From: Bactrocera neohumeralis
Taxonomy: Eukaryota; Arthropoda; Insecta; Diptera; Tephritidae
Assembly: GCF_024586455.1 (NCBI RefSeq)
Contig: NC_065921.1
Span: 45,282,574 to 45,346,573, forward strand
DNA length: 64,000 nt
Reading direction: 5' to 3'
In this document: positions 1 through 11,463 of the stretch, piece after piece
How positions within the stretch are numbered: position 1 is the stretch's first letter
How the letters are laid out: each line of letters opens with the position of its first letter
The notes under the pieces: model-generated
Databases searched by the model: none
What the model was told of the DNA's origin: nothing
The model's input: the letters and a program-made list of their open reading frames with translations, nothing else
Program-made: the position numbers and the translations under genes

Positions 1-90
1 CGGCCCAATAAAGCCGTCGGCTCATAAATCGCACCAAACAGTATTTTTTCGGGATGCAATGGTGACTCATGGAGTATATACGAATGTACT
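1..90 (-). mobile_element. mariner-like transposase fragment at window edge
   Basis: Read on the minus strand, this piece resembles the 'HPEK-VTVW-...-G-IGP' stretch that precedes the middle catalytic Asp in many mariner-type transposases, but it needs a frame change. It runs off the left edge, so the rest cannot be seen. Resemblance is by eye only. Confidence 0.3.
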
Positions 91-1915
91 TTCACAGGAA
101 TGAATAATTTCATTGATATCCCAAACTGTTTTTGTTTTTTTTTTAACTTTTGTAGCGCTTTTATTGAAAAACCCGCTCTTAAAGTCACTGCCTTCGGTAG
201 TAAATTTTAATTATTTCGACTCGTTGTTGGATCGTATATCTTTCCAAGAAGAAATGGCAAACCTTACAGAAGAGAAGTGTCAAAAAAGCGGGTATAGTGC
301 AATATAGAGACTCAGAGAAGAAGTTGACGCAACGAAATAACCTCTTTTACAAGGGAGTCTCTTATCAATTTACTATTACGGAACCTAAGCACTATCACAG
401 AAGCTTGCGAGTGCTATTTCCACTGGCTTCGGACGCGAGCCTAAAAACTGATTCTAGAAATTTTTTCTTTTAAATAATCTGCGAAGCATTTCTTTGTAGA
501 TCAAATATTGTTGTTGCAGTCAGCATTTGCTTTTGTAAATTATTCAAGTGAACCGGACTATATGCGAAAACTATTTTAGTAAGCATATACTGGTATGGAC
601 CTATATTACTAGTGTATATATTGATACTATATCTTAAGTAAATCGCCGAAAAGGTCTGAAAATACTGAGATTGATATTATTACCTTTTAAGTTCGTTGGA
701 ATTGGAAACCTAATTAAGGAACCTGTAGTTATTTTAGTAAGAGCAAGGCCACGAGATGTATTCGAAGCCCTGCCATTAACAGCTGAGAGTAGAATGTATC
801 GTAATGTCTTATGATTGAAGATTTTTACTAACAGATTTCACTTGAAAGTGAAAAAGTTAGGTTTTAAAGGATAAAAAGTTTTTAAAAACTTTGCCCATTA
901 AGTGAGTTGGTTAATTTATATTCCATTTAATTATTTTTAGGGAAAATATCGCATATATCAAGAGAACCCGATTTGGAAATAATCACAAATTTTATGCAAA
1001 TAAAATTAAGGAAACACAAAGGAAAAAGCTCAACCTAAACACCAACAACAAAATTTGTGTTTCCGGTTCAATGCACAGATTATTTAATGAAATAAACACA
1101 AACAAAGCGCCAACATCTTAAATGCGAAATCCATTGTAAGAAAATAATTCGATAAATTATCTGTGTTATATACACTCACACTACGTATACATTATTTTAC
1201 ATGCCACATATGTATGCATATTGGCAACAGAGCATTTATGTATAAGAACCGCAGCAGCACTGAGGCAAGCACAATAAGTTTAACTAATGAAAACAATGAA
1301 CCCGAAAGGCAACATAAAAACATTTAAATACAAATCTACATACATATAGTACATATGTATATAGCTATAAAATTATCGCTATGCGAATGTTGCAGACATT
1401 TTGTGGAAATTTGTGTGACCGGGCTGCTCTTGACAGGAGAACAAATGTGTCAGACGACAAGATGATAGATAAGACTTTACACTGCCAGTAGGAAACACAC
1501 CGTAAGCCATTATACACACACAAACAAACTTACTCATGTTTACCTCTCCCGGAAGGAAATTATATGCGGCACGGATTAGGTGGAGAAGAAACTGAAAATT
1601 TTCTATGAGATTGTGTGGCCTAAATGAATACACAACTGACATAAGAGTTGTCTTCAGAACCAGCTTATGAACCAACCGGATTTTACATCAAAAATTTGTT
1701 TCCAAAATTCTAGTATCTAGTTTTCAGTCATATGATCTACGAACAAAATAGTTTCGATCGAAATAGTTTTAGATACAATTTTTAAATAGGTCTTGGTCTA
1801 AACTTCTTTTCCTTAATATAATGAATTACGATTCTCTGATTGACGTTTTGCACATCAACTCAATATATTAAATTTAGCTCTTCGGTCGAGTTAATGTCAT
1901 ATACATTGTTACAGA
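91..1915. other. intergenic, no gene recognised
   Basis: AT-rich sequence with only short open frames of unbiased composition. I see no domain, splice pattern or repeat family here that I can support. Confidence 0.5.
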
Positions 1916-2000
1916 AAAGCAACCGGAAATATGAATTAAATTCTGCGGGTAAATGATATTTCAAACAAATGTATTTCGTTAAGTTGGGATGACTGTCCGT
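1916..2000 (+). repeat. segment shared with 29612-29696
   Basis: This stretch matches 29612-29696 in the order 'gtaaatgatattt', then 'aatgtattt', then 'gacagtccataa'. In the other copy the match continues toward a decayed mariner. Here it is cut off by the RTE fragment that starts at about 2001. It is probably the left part of the same mariner-associated repeat. Confidence 0.5.
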
Positions 2001-2779
2001 AATTCTTCTTATTTTTTAATGGCGTAGACACCGCTTACGCGGTTATAGCCGAGTTACACAACGGCGCCAAACGTTTCCTCTTTTGGCAATTTGGCGCCAA
2101 TTCGAGACACCAAGTGCAGCCAGGTCCTTTTCCACCCGATCTTTCTAACGGAGTGGAGGTCTTCCTCTTCTTCTGCTTCTCCCGGCGGGTACTGCGTCGA
2201 ATACTTTCAGAGTTGGAGTGTTTTCATCCATATGGACGATATGACCTAACCAGCGCAGTCGCAGTCTCTTAATTCGCTGCACTATGTCAGTGTCGTCAAA
2301 TAACTCGTACAGTTCATCGTTCCATCGAATGCGATACTTGCCGTTGCCAATGCGCAAAGGACCATAAATTTCCGCAGAACCTTTCTATCGAAAACTCGTA
2401 ACGTCGAATCATCAGATGTTGTCATCGTTCATGCTTCCGCACCATATTGCAGGACGGGAATAATGGGTGACTTATAGATTTGGTTTTTGTTCAGCAAGAG
2501 ATGACTTTACGTCTTAATTGCTTACTCACTCCGCAGTAGCACCTGTTGGCAAGAGTTATTCTGCGTTAGATTTCTGGCTGGCATTGTTGTAGGTGTTAAT
2601 AATGGTTCCAAGATAGACGAAATTATCTACATCTTCGAAGTTATTACTGTCAACACTGACGTTAGAACCAAGTCGCGAGTGCGACGACTGTTCGTTCTAT
2701 AACAGGAGATATTTCGTCTTGCCCTCGTTCGTTACCAGAACCATTTGCTTTGCTTCCGTATCCGACCTTTTCAGCTTTT
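2001..2779 (-). mobile_element. RTE-like LINE, 3' fragment
   Basis: Reverse-oriented 3' end of the RTE-like LINE that recurs in this window. It begins with the reverse of the GAA-rich tail and the conserved 3' segment 'gacaccgcttacgcgg'. Frames then match the C-terminal part of the polyprotein (NEGKTKYLL, the LRWLGHIVHMDENTPTLKVF region, GRGRPPLR). Frameshifts break the reading frame. The endonuclease and most of the reverse transcriptase are absent, as in a 5'-truncated insertion. It separates two parts of a mariner-type remnant (1916-2000 and 2780-2905). Confidence 0.85.
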
Positions 2780-2905
2780 TACCTTTTCTTTTGTTTATGA
2801 AACGAGTTCTTGCTAGACTCGTCCCCATAAGGTTGATTTTTTTTTTTTCAAAAAGCCGAAAGCGAATGTCGAGTACCATCGATTTATCACCGTATTCACC
2901 AGATG
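2780..2905 (+). mobile_element. mariner transposase remnant
   Basis: The translated frame reads KRVLARLVP followed, after a deletion, by LSPYSPDVPED. These match two conserved mariner blocks, the '(R)VxARLVPxxL' linker and the 'PYSPDLAPxD' block that contains the last catalytic Asp. The sequence between the blocks is missing, so the copy is dead. Confidence 0.6.
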
Positions 2906-2914
2906 TGCCGGAGG

Positions 2915-3235
2915 ATTAGGTCGACCGATTTTAACCAAACTTGGTACTTGACATTCTTCTTACACATTCATATCGAAAAGGGGCGAAATTGGAGTGCAAC
3001 CACGCCTACTCCGCATATAACACAATCAAAATCTAGCAATTAGGTACGGAATGTTTTGGACGACATATATAACTGAAATTTAGGGATAATTCTTTCCTGC
3101 CAAAAACATGTCTGTGTGTCTAAAATGGGTTGAGTCGCATCAATACTCCGCTTACATCCCATATACCTAAAATAAGGGTTTTCGAACTTACAGGTATCTT
3201 TATCTCTAACGTGTTTTACGAATAACAGTGTAGTG
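2915..3235 (+). repeat. dispersed AT-rich repeat, copy 1
   Basis: Shares ordered blocks with 18540-18860 and, inverted, with 58712-58800: a stretch near 'atgggttgagtc', then 'ccatatacctaaa', then 'ttttcgaact'. No coding capacity is seen. I do not know a name for the family; a non-coding transposon such as a Helitron or long MITE is possible. Confidence 0.5.
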
Positions 3236-5299
3236 GATAAAATCGGGAAAAAATTTGACCGAGCCCCATATACAAATACATAACATACGAGAGATTATGC
3301 TCTATGATTGGTAAGGGTATGTGAAGCACTTTAAAATCTCGGTCAGTGTATGACTGATTCTTGCAAGTTACTCGTTCTGTCATTTGGTTAAAAACATATA
3401 ACAGTTTGAAGTCTTCCAGTATATCTACTGAATATCTGCTTAGATGCGGATGAAAAAAATATGTAGTGGACAAAGACAGAACTAGCGAGAAAGGTTTTCT
3501 ATATTATATATTATTTTGCTCAGAGCTGAATTACATTCTCAAATACCTTGTGTTTGTGTCATTTATACAAATAAATTTTCAAAAAATTCCAATTTATAGG
3601 TTTTCTCGTTGGGTTTCAACCTCATTAAGACACATACTCTTGTATTCTCTTTTAAATACATAAAACCGTTGCTTTCCCACATGAACATACATAGATATTT
3701 ACAAACACAAATGCATTCAATTATGTTGTAAAAACTGAAGTGAAATAACTGCCGGCGCATGGCAAATGAGTTTATTAAACCAAATGTGGCCTGGTAATGC
3801 TCAAATGGAGTATTTAACTTTGAATACAAGCCTAACGGCAATGTCCTTTTGAGTGATGTGCGTTCGCGGCATGGATTTGTGTTCAATTACAAGCTGTGCC
3901 GTCAATTGCGAACATACCGGCATTAACAATAAATCAGCGAATGCCTCATTGAATTTAATTTTCGTCTAATACCGTGTGCACACAGCCATATGCCTACACT
4001 CAAAAATATGAGTTTAGGGATATGGGTGGATGTGGGTTAATTAATGTCTAATTTTGGAAACGATTTAAACTTTTTTATTAATGCGGTTGGTAAGAGAGTG
4101 ATTGTGAAATGTTTTTAGGCAAAAATGTAAAAATAATTTGATTGATTGTTGAAAGTGTATTCAAAATGTATGTATTAATTCTATGTTTAAACAGTTTCCA
4201 TCATGTGGTTGCAAATTATCGCTGAAACAAAAATAAGTGCTCGTTTTCACTTTCTTCTTACCAGCGTAACTTTCAGATATTTATATAAATGAACACATAA
4301 GACTTGCACTTCATATATGTACATATATGTCATAAGAATACTCCGAGATAACCCGACGATTTAATCCAATTTAATGACAATTTTAGTTTTTGCCGTAATA
4401 ACATTTGTAAATTATTGATATAATCACTGAGCCACAAGGCTAGCGATCAGAGAGTGAAAGGAAGCTTCCAACCTCATCATAAAAAGCCTTTGTTACAATC
4501 ATCACATAGGCTGACTGCGAGATTTTTTTAGCAGGCAAATATCTTAAAGTTAGGCCTCTTAAATTATATTCGAGTATTAGAGATTATCGTTCGTAAAACT
4601 GCGGACACTATTCGTACCACCTTGACCACCCCTAAAAATAAAGCTAAAAGTTTGTCCGGTCACAGAGCTTTATGGGATCTCAAACGTCAGACTAAGAATC
4701 TACGGCTTTAAGATTAAATTTTTGAAAGCTATACTAGATGTAGAAAAACCCGAAGTGTTTTATAGAAACATGTACTAACCTCAGATTTTAAAATTACTTT
4801 CCATTTAGTTAAGCATTAATACCATTGATTCAAGAAATCAAACATAAAACGATTGATCCTATCATCCTTCCGTACATGTAAGTGGATGTGTGACTCATTT
4901 TGTGTGAATGAATGGTTGCTGTCTGAGTAGACAGCTCAATTTATTACCCAGAAATCGATTTAGATAATACGTGTGTGGGTTGTAGCCGTCTGTCACTAAA
5001 AGGAAAGATATTTCTTGAAAGGAAAAGAGGTGAAGAGCAGACAATTGTAAGGATAATTGTCAATTTTCATAATACGTGCAGCAAACGAATATATATACAT
5101 ACATATATATGTATATAATAAAGTATAAGGCAAAAACAGCTATTTTTGGATGTTTGACCAAACCAATTTTGAGGTATAATAACGCATAAGAAATAAGTAA
5201 TTTCTCCGCATTTTGAAGTAAGCTTTCGAAATCGAAGTTTGAAATTGAGGTAACTGAAAGACATTGCTACACACATTATTATTGAACAATACCAGTACC
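3236..5299. other. intergenic, no gene recognised
   Basis: AT-rich DNA. Open frames up to about 107 codons (for example 3563-3886, minus) have no recognisable domain and look like chance frames. Confidence 0.5.
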
Positions 5300-5937
5300 A
5301 CGTCACTATTGACAGACATAACTTCGAAGTCGTAGATAACTTTGTCTATCTTGGAACCAGCATTAACACCAACAACTTCGTCGGCTTCGAAATCCAACCA
5401 AGAATAACTCTTGCCCAGCGGTACTTCGGACTGAGTAGGCAATTGAGAAGTAAAGTCCTCTCTCGACGAACAAAAGTCTATAATTCACTCATTATTCCCG
5501 TCATGCTATATGGTGCAGAGGCTTGGACGATGACAACAACTGATGAGTCGACGTTGCGAGTTTTCGAGAGACAGGTTCTGCGAAAGATTTATGGTCCTTT
5601 GCGCATTGGCCACGGCGAATATCGCATTCGATGGAACGATGAGCTGTACGAGATATGCGACGACATTGACATAGTTCAGGCGAATTAAGAGACAGTAGCT
5701 ACCCTGGATAAATGGATGAAAACACTCCACTCCTGAGGGTATTCGACACAGTAAGCGCCGTGGGTAGCGGAGGAAGAGGAACACCTCCACACCGTTAGAA
5801 AGTCCAGGTGGAGAAGGACCTGATTACATTTGAAATCTCCAATTGGCGACAAACAGCTAGAAGAAAGAACGACTGGCGCGCTGTTGTAAACTCGGCTATA
5901 ACCGCGTAAACGGTGTCTACGTCAATAAAGAAGAAGA
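5300..5937 (+). mobile_element. RTE-like LINE, 3' fragment
   Basis: Forward-oriented 3' end of the same RTE-like LINE. The frame covers the post-catalytic part of the reverse transcriptase and the C-terminal domain (SLIIPVMLYGAEAWTM, RVFERQVLRKIYGPLRIGHG, RIRWNDELYEI), then breaks near 5686. The nucleotide sequence continues to the 'gtaaacggtgtctacg' 3' signature and a short GAA tail at about 5925-5937. It is 5'-truncated. Confidence 0.85.
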
Positions 5938-6598
5938 AAGTATTTGATTAAATCCTTCACAAACCATTGAATATTATACCGTGTATACGTATGTATGTGT
6001 TTATATACTCATTAATACACTCATATACTACATTCCAAACCAATTGAAATGTCGAATTGCGTCCTCTGCCTACACAAGTTCAATTGAGGCTGAATGAACT
6101 TGCGCATGTGTGACAAATGGCAACAATTTGTGAGACCACTTTTAATCAATTTGAATGGAAAGGACCAGAATGGTGAGTTGGGGTGTAGTTGTGCGCATAA
6201 ACTTATATAGGTATAACTATGTACATACATACATAAATAGATAGATAGGTGTGTGGATATGTAGGAAGAAGTTCTTAGAAATTGCCATTGATATTGAAAC
6301 GAAGATATTTGTGCAATTCTTGAAGAGCGAGTTGGCAGAATTTGAATAAAAAGCGATATCCCCTTGTTGTTGATGTCATTATATGTATATAAGCATGTAC
6401 ATATATATAGTACATACATCAGAACCATTTCATTATAGCGTTGTTTCGTAAAAGTGTTCAACATTATAGATAAAAAATGTTTATTTCAAGTGAATCGAGG
6501 ATGATAGTTTGTAAATAAAGCGTATAGTAGCTTTAATAGTACTTTGGAAAAAAAAACAGTAAGCCCTTTTACTTTATTTTTCGCCTGAAAACCCTTTA
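5938..6598. other. intergenic, no gene recognised
   Basis: Contains TA/TAC-rich low-complexity stretches around 6200-6430. The 147-codon minus-strand frame at 6021-6464 has no recognisable domain and a low-complexity composition. Confidence 0.45.
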
Positions 6599-7129
6599 GT
6601 CCAGTCAAAATAGACATTCCAGTTTGCATTATCTCTCAACAAGCTGAATTTTTGTGTATGCCTTGGATCCGTCATTACAAATGACAGGTAAAAAGTCCCC
6701 ATCGATCCCGCTTGGGCGTTGTTTTTTTATTCGAGATCAAAAGTCACAAATTTGCGTTTTATGCGTATATCTCTGAAACAATGAGAGCTACCGAAAAATG
6801 GTTCAAACAAAATTTTTAGATCGTGAAATTGTCTACAAATTGTATACAAAAATATCCCAACACTTTTTCTTCTACGGTGCACTGTTCTCGAATTACGGCT
6901 ATTTTAAACATAGAAAATACGAATATAAACTCGCATTGATATCGAAAGCGCAAATGCTGCCTACATCATTGATGGAGCACTCCTGTTACATCGTGTTGTG
7001 TGGGATCGAGAGCACACATTTGAGGATATTTTGGACAATATACGCAAAAAACTCAAATTTGTGACCTTTGACCTAATAAAACATAAAAAACAACGCACAA
7101 GCGGGATCGATGGGGACTTTTGACTGGAC
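6599..7129. mobile_element. TA-flanked MITE with interrupted left inverted repeat
   Basis: The outer 12 bp 'gtccagtcaaaa' (6599-6610) is the inverse of 'ttttgactggac' (7118-7129), and both sides are bounded by TA (6597-6598 and 7130-7131). A longer inner inverted repeat, 'aaaagtccccatcgatcccg', starts at 6691 on the left and is continuous with the outer repeat on the right. So 80 bp (6611-6690) interrupts the left arm. The interior encodes a degraded frame with an 'IIDG-LL-HRVVW' look that I cannot assign to a family. The TA flanks suggest a Tc1/mariner-type non-autonomous element. Confidence 0.75.
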
Positions 7130-7558
7130 TACTTCGTCGAAATATTTTTCTTTTCTATCTTGGTATGACTCTCAGTGACATCTGTGCAAATATCACATCA
7201 AAATAATCATTAGTGTTAAGCTTGTCTTTCTGAATGACTTAAAGTGCATTCGGCGATTTTTACGATGAGCGAAATTATTTAAAAAAGAAGTCCCATTAAA
7301 TTTTGCACACAAATCTTACTACTTTTTGCTATACTAGGAAGTTTGTTGTTCTTTCAACAATACGTGGAAATATGTATAAGAATGTCAGGGATCATAGATG
7401 TTTTTATAAAGTCGCTGAAATTAATTACCTAAATTTTCAAAGATATGTATTTAACCTGTATCAGTTTCTATATTATTTAATATGGTTTGGTAAACGTAAA
7501 GACCCACACATATTCTAACCACGTTAATATGCGTTTGAAGCACCGCCCTTTTATAATA
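7130..7558. other. intergenic, no gene recognised
   Basis: Short spacer between two inverted-repeat elements. The 71-codon plus-strand frame at 7303-7518 has no recognisable feature. Confidence 0.45.
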
Positions 7559-8081
7559 GGTTGTCAAAAAAGTCTTGCGGTATTTTCGCTAGTTGGCGCT
7601 AAAAGCGCGTAGTTCTAGTTTTATTTATTTTTTTTTTTTTTTTGGAAAGCTCATTTCACGCGCTAACACGTGTTTGATTGATTGTCGTTTCTTTAAAGTC
7701 GTTCGAGAGTTATAGCGTCGCAAACATGGAGCAAAATAAAGAGAAAATACGGCGTATTTTACTACTACAATAAAGGCAAAAATGCATCTCAAGCCGCCAA
7801 TAAAATTTGTGCAGTTTATGGATCCGATACAGTTTCCATTTCTCCCGCACAATGATGGTTTCAACGTTTTCGTTTTGGTGTAGAGGTGGTCGAAGATGCG
7901 CCACGCTCCGGAAGGCCTGTCGTCGAAAATTGCGATAAAGTCGCTGAATTGGTCGAAAGAGACCGGCATAGTAGCAGCCGTAGCATCGGTCAAGAGCTGG
8001 GCATGAGCCATCAAAAATTCATTTCAATTTCAATAAAAAAAAAAAATTCAATAAAAATACCGCAAGACTTTTTTGACAACC
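7559..8081 (+). mobile_element. internally deleted mariner with 28-bp TIRs
   Basis: The left end, starting 'ggttgtcaaaaaagtcttgc' at 7559-7586, is a perfect 28-bp inverse of 8054-8081. TA precedes the left end; the right flank reads CA, probably a mutated TA. The interior keeps the first third of a mariner transposase in broken frames, starting near 7726 with the HTH region (YYYNKGKNASQAANKI, then FRFGVEVVEDAPRSGRPV and GQELGMSHQ). The frame joins abruptly to AT-rich DNA before the right TIR, so the catalytic domain is gone. About 0.52 kb against about 1.3 kb for a full mariner. Confidence 0.88.
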
Positions 8082-8486
8082 CATTATTTTAAAGCAAACA
8101 TATTTTCTTTTTCTGATTTTTATATTGGAAATGTAAGCCCACGATCCATGCATAATACCCTCCGCTTAAAAGCGTACAGAAGAATCGTGTCAAGAATTCC
8201 ACAAGGACAACGAACTTACAATGCGGTGATAACGCTATTAGTTCATTTCGTGGACAAAAACTTTACCTATAACCACCAATCGCAGATGTCACTACTGCTT
8301 TTCAGTATAAATTGTTTTCTCTCTTTTTGCTGAACTGTTCTCTTTAGTGTTTAGGTGTAGAAGAATTTAACACACTCTCTCTCTCTCACCCTGAAATTGC
8401 TACTAATGAGTGGATTATATGAGTCTTAAAATCGATCATAGTGAACGTTGAGTAAATTTTCGACTATGTGTAACTATCTTAACACC
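8082..8486. other. spacer, no gene recognised
   Basis: No supported feature. It contains a short CT-rich run at about 8372-8390. Confidence 0.4.
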
Positions 8487-8780
8487 CTGTACACGAAGAC
8501 CTTGGAGAGTCGATTCAGCGCCATTTACTGTAACTCGGACTAACGTATGGAACGATTTGGCTCATTTTGTTCAGCGATGAGGCGCATTTTTGGCTCTATG
8601 GGTATGTAAACAAGCAAATTTGGCGTATTTGGTACGAAGAGCGTCCTGGAGAGATTAAAGAACTGCCATTTCATCCAGAAACAGCCACGGTTTGTGGGCT
8701 GGTGGAATCGTTGGTCCATATTTTTCAAAATATGATAGCGGTTAGAGGATGGAGTCGTGTGTAGAAGTTCACGCAAGTGA
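8487..8780 (+). mobile_element. mariner family A, copy 1, left part
   Basis: The frame reads LFSDEAHFWLYGYVNKQIW and then PGEIKELPFHPETATV, the central catalytic region of a mariner-superfamily transposase; the Asp of FSDE is the first catalytic Asp in this family. The 5' TIR and N-terminal domain are missing, and an internal deletion joins the linker to FSDE near 8567. The copy is cut at about 8780 by the RTE insertion and resumes at 13132. Confidence 0.85.
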
Positions 8781-8993
8781 GGAAAGTTCTCTGATCGCCA
8801 TTCACTTGGGAGTGGCCAGAAACGATTCTTTTACACATGGCTCAAGCAGCTCACTACTTCCGGTCTTTGACCAAGTATCCTCTGGGTAGCCTAAGAACAT
8901 CTGTTCGAAGGCGAGCTAATGTGAGAAGGCGAAACATCCCCTACATAGGGTTGTGTGCTGGGTTTGGAACCCGCCACGTAAGAATCAGTACCA

Positions 8994-9735
8994 ATGAAAA
9001 AGGAAAAGCAGCCTCGGATGAGAGACCCCCCTTTTGATGACGACCATGGCAAACGAAATAATGACTACGATTTGAGGGCATGCACCTGGAATGTCCGGAC
9101 CCTTAATTGGGAAGGAGCCGCTGCCCAGCTGGTTGATGTCCTCGCAAATATAAAGGCTGACATCACCGCCCTCCAAGAAATGCGATGGACGGGACAAGGA
9201 CAGAGAAGAGTAGGTCCTTGTGACTTTTACTACAGTGGCCATATAAAGGAGCGCAAGTTTGGTGTTGGATTCGTGGTGGGAGAGAGACTCCGTCGCCGAG
9301 TACTATCATGCACTCCGGTGAATGAACGTCTAGCCACAATCCGCATCAAAGAGAGGTTCTTCAACATATCGCTGATTTGCGCCAACGCCCCGACGGAAGA
9401 GAAGGACTATGTGACCAAAGATGCCTTTTATGAGTGCTTGGAACGCACTTATGAGAGATGCCCCCGCCACGATGTCAAAATCGTGCTTGTCGACTTTAAC
9501 GCCAGGGTGGGCAAAGAAGATATCTTTGGCACTACGGTCGGTACATTCAGCCTCCACGACGAAACATCCCCAAATGGGTTGAGGCTGATCGACTTCGCCG
9601 GGGCCCGAAATATGGTTATCTGTGGTACTAGATTCCAGCATAAAAAGATTCATCAAGCTACCTGGCTGTCTCCGGATCGAAAAACTAGCAACCAGATCGA
9701 TCATGTTGTGATAGACGGAAGACACGTCTCCAGTT
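8994..9735 (+). pseudogene. RTE endonuclease (APE/EEP-type) domain, frameshifted
   Basis: This would be the N-terminal endonuclease of the LINE, which nicks target DNA to prime reverse transcription. Motifs in order: RACTWNVRTLNWEGA, then DITALQEMRW (the metal-binding Glu), the ICANAPTEEKD loop, VLVDFNARVG (family consensus GDFNA, with Gly replaced by Val here), and ATWLSPD...NQIDHVVID (catalytic Asp-His block). The start at 8994 is the first Met in frame; the true start could be upstream. The frame is intact for about 245 codons. A frameshift near 9735 then moves coding to the frame that reads DSDRYLVAAKIRTRLC. Such domains are often mislabelled 'craniofacial development protein 2-like' in insect annotations. 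Confidence 0.88.
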
Positions 9736-9741
9736 TTAGAT

Positions 9742-10130
9742 GTGCGTGCGCTCCGAGGTCCTAACATCGACTCGGACCGGTATCTTGTTGCAGCCAAGAT
9801 TCGTACCCGCCTCTGTGCAGCAAAAAACGCTCGCCAACAAACACAAGGAAGGTTCGACGTCGAGAAGCTGCAATCACAACAGACAGCCGAACGATTCCCT
9901 ACTCGGCTTGCACTCCTGATCTCTGAGAGCACTCGTCAACAACTCGGTATAAGGGAACTGTGGGACGGCATTTAAAACTCCTTACGTACAGCTGCAACCG
10001 AAACCATTGGTTTTTGGAAAGTGCAAAACACAAACAGCTGGTACTCGCAACGTTACGATCGACCACTACACGTGCGGGATGGGATAGATACCGAGAGTTG
10101 AAGAGGGAAGCGAGACGCATTTGTAGACAG
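9742..10130 (+). pseudogene. RTE linker between endonuclease and RT
   Basis: Continues the LINE polyprotein after the frameshift (DSDRYLVAAKIRTRLCAAK, RARQQTQGRF-like segment, STRQQLGIRELWDGI), then changes frame again near 9970 before GWDRYRELKREARRICRQ. The same order is found in the copies at 45497 and 59196. It is cut at 10132 by the P-like insertion and resumes at 11624 with KKKEAEMREYEELDKLAD. Confidence 0.75.
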
Positions 10131-10480
10131 AACAAGAATGATAGAAACAAGATTGCGCAATGACGAGTTCAAATTTTGTTCGTTCTGCGCAGCTACGTCA
10201 CGGTTGAACAACTTACAATCAGCTGATTTTCAGTTGGTTGTTTTTCTTTGCAATAAGTAGCAATTTTGTATTGCAGGCATACAAAATCATGAATATCATC
10301 AAATTTAACATCCATATATTAGTGAATATTAATAAGAGATATGAATATAAGTGAATATTTTATAGTGAACATTTACCTACATATTCATTTATTGAATTTT
10401 CATTGTATTATTTAAAAAGAGGCAATCTTTGCTGTGTTTGTTATGTATTTTGTAACTAAGTATCAATTTGTTGTTTTATT

Positions 10481-10864
10481 TCATTTTCTTTTTTTACTAA
10501 ACATATGTTCAATTATGTTTTTATTTAAGGAACGAATCCTAAAATACATTCTAGCTCTGAAAAATAATTCTTTTATTTTCGAGCTACAATTTACAAAATC
10601 ACTTAAATCTATGTGTTTCTGGACGTAATTTGTACATATATGCAAATCATTACCATTGACGTCGTCAAATATTGCTTGCAAGGCTCTCATATGCTCCATC
10701 AACATATCTGTTGGGTTTGAGAGTCCTCCTTCAGAAAGGTGATCCACCCAAGTATGGGACGAACAATTTTCGGAATTGGCACAAATTTCGGGGTTGTCTT
10801 TACCGAGTTTGTGGCAGATGTACCCTGCCAAATTCTCAAGTCCGTCGTTGTTGAGAATCTCCAA
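10481..10864 (-). pseudogene. C-terminal segment of P-like/THAP9-type transposase
   Basis: An open frame of about 127 codons with NLAGYICHKLGKD, TWVDHLSEGGLSNPTD and then FVNCSSKIKELFFRARMYF. The 'LAGYI..KL' and 'W(I/V)D.LS.GGL..P' blocks followed by 'K.LFFR.R..FRIR.LN' match the C-terminal region of P-element/THAP9-type transposases as I know them. The frame is open upstream past the listed start (LTQSKKNDDLE) and lacks a Met, so it is an exon or deleted remnant. It lies on the same strand as the THAP segment, about 390 bp away. Confidence 0.75.
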
Positions 10865-11250
10865 GTCATCATTTTTTTTCGATTGGGTCAGTGGAATTCA
10901 GATCAACTGGCACACGTTGAAAAATATTACCAGCAAAAATATAATAAACATACATACATGCGTATCAATAAATGGAATAAATTGTTAGTTATTATTATTA
11001 GTATAATTAGGATAAAAAACAGTGGTTAGTATGGAAAAACTTAGTTTGTCGGTATTCTTCAAGATTGTTGTCAACATCTCTTTTTAGGAACGAGACTCCA
11101 TCCTCTTCTGCCGTTCATTAGCCTATGTAGGAGCAGTGGTTAACGTGGGAAAAGCGCTGGGTAGCAACTTCGTTGGATTCCGCGAACTTAAACCTGCCAG
11201 AGTGTTGGGTTATAAAAGTAAAATTATTGTTATCAAAATGCTATAATTAC

Positions 11251-11463
11251 CCATTTCAAACTGCAAATTTCTTTCGAAAGCTTCCGGCGCAAAGTGCACT
11301 TCACAAACGCACGCATTTCTAACGTTAATTTTGTCCGTCCGACGACAAAAATGAATCCATTGTTTTAATGCGGCTTTATCCTTAGGGAAATGAAAAAATC
11401 TCCACTTCGTAGCACTATTTTTTTACCATTGTTGTTATCACAACCGAACACTGCACAACGCAT
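11251..11463 (-). pseudogene. THAP-type zinc finger of P-like transposase, frameshifted
   Basis: The frame starts MRCAVFGCDNN and, after one frameshift in the 'GDFxFP' segment, continues FPKDKAALKQWIHFCRR and NACVCEVHFAPEAF. This is the C2CH THAP layout: Cys-x4-Cys near the N-terminus, Trp in the middle, Cys-x2-His at the end, and the FP-K motif. In P-family transposases this domain binds the transposon ends. The segment ends at a possible donor, G|GTAATT at 11250/11251. The frameshift makes this copy non-functional. Confidence 0.8.

Noticed and set aside
6021..6464. 147-codon minus-strand open frame
   Set aside because: Low-complexity Tyr/Ile/Cys-rich product from TA/CA-rich DNA; no domain, no splice support.
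9330..9932. 200-codon minus-strand open frame
   Set aside because: It lies antisense to the LINE endonuclease, which has clear domain motifs on the plus strand; the minus frame has none.
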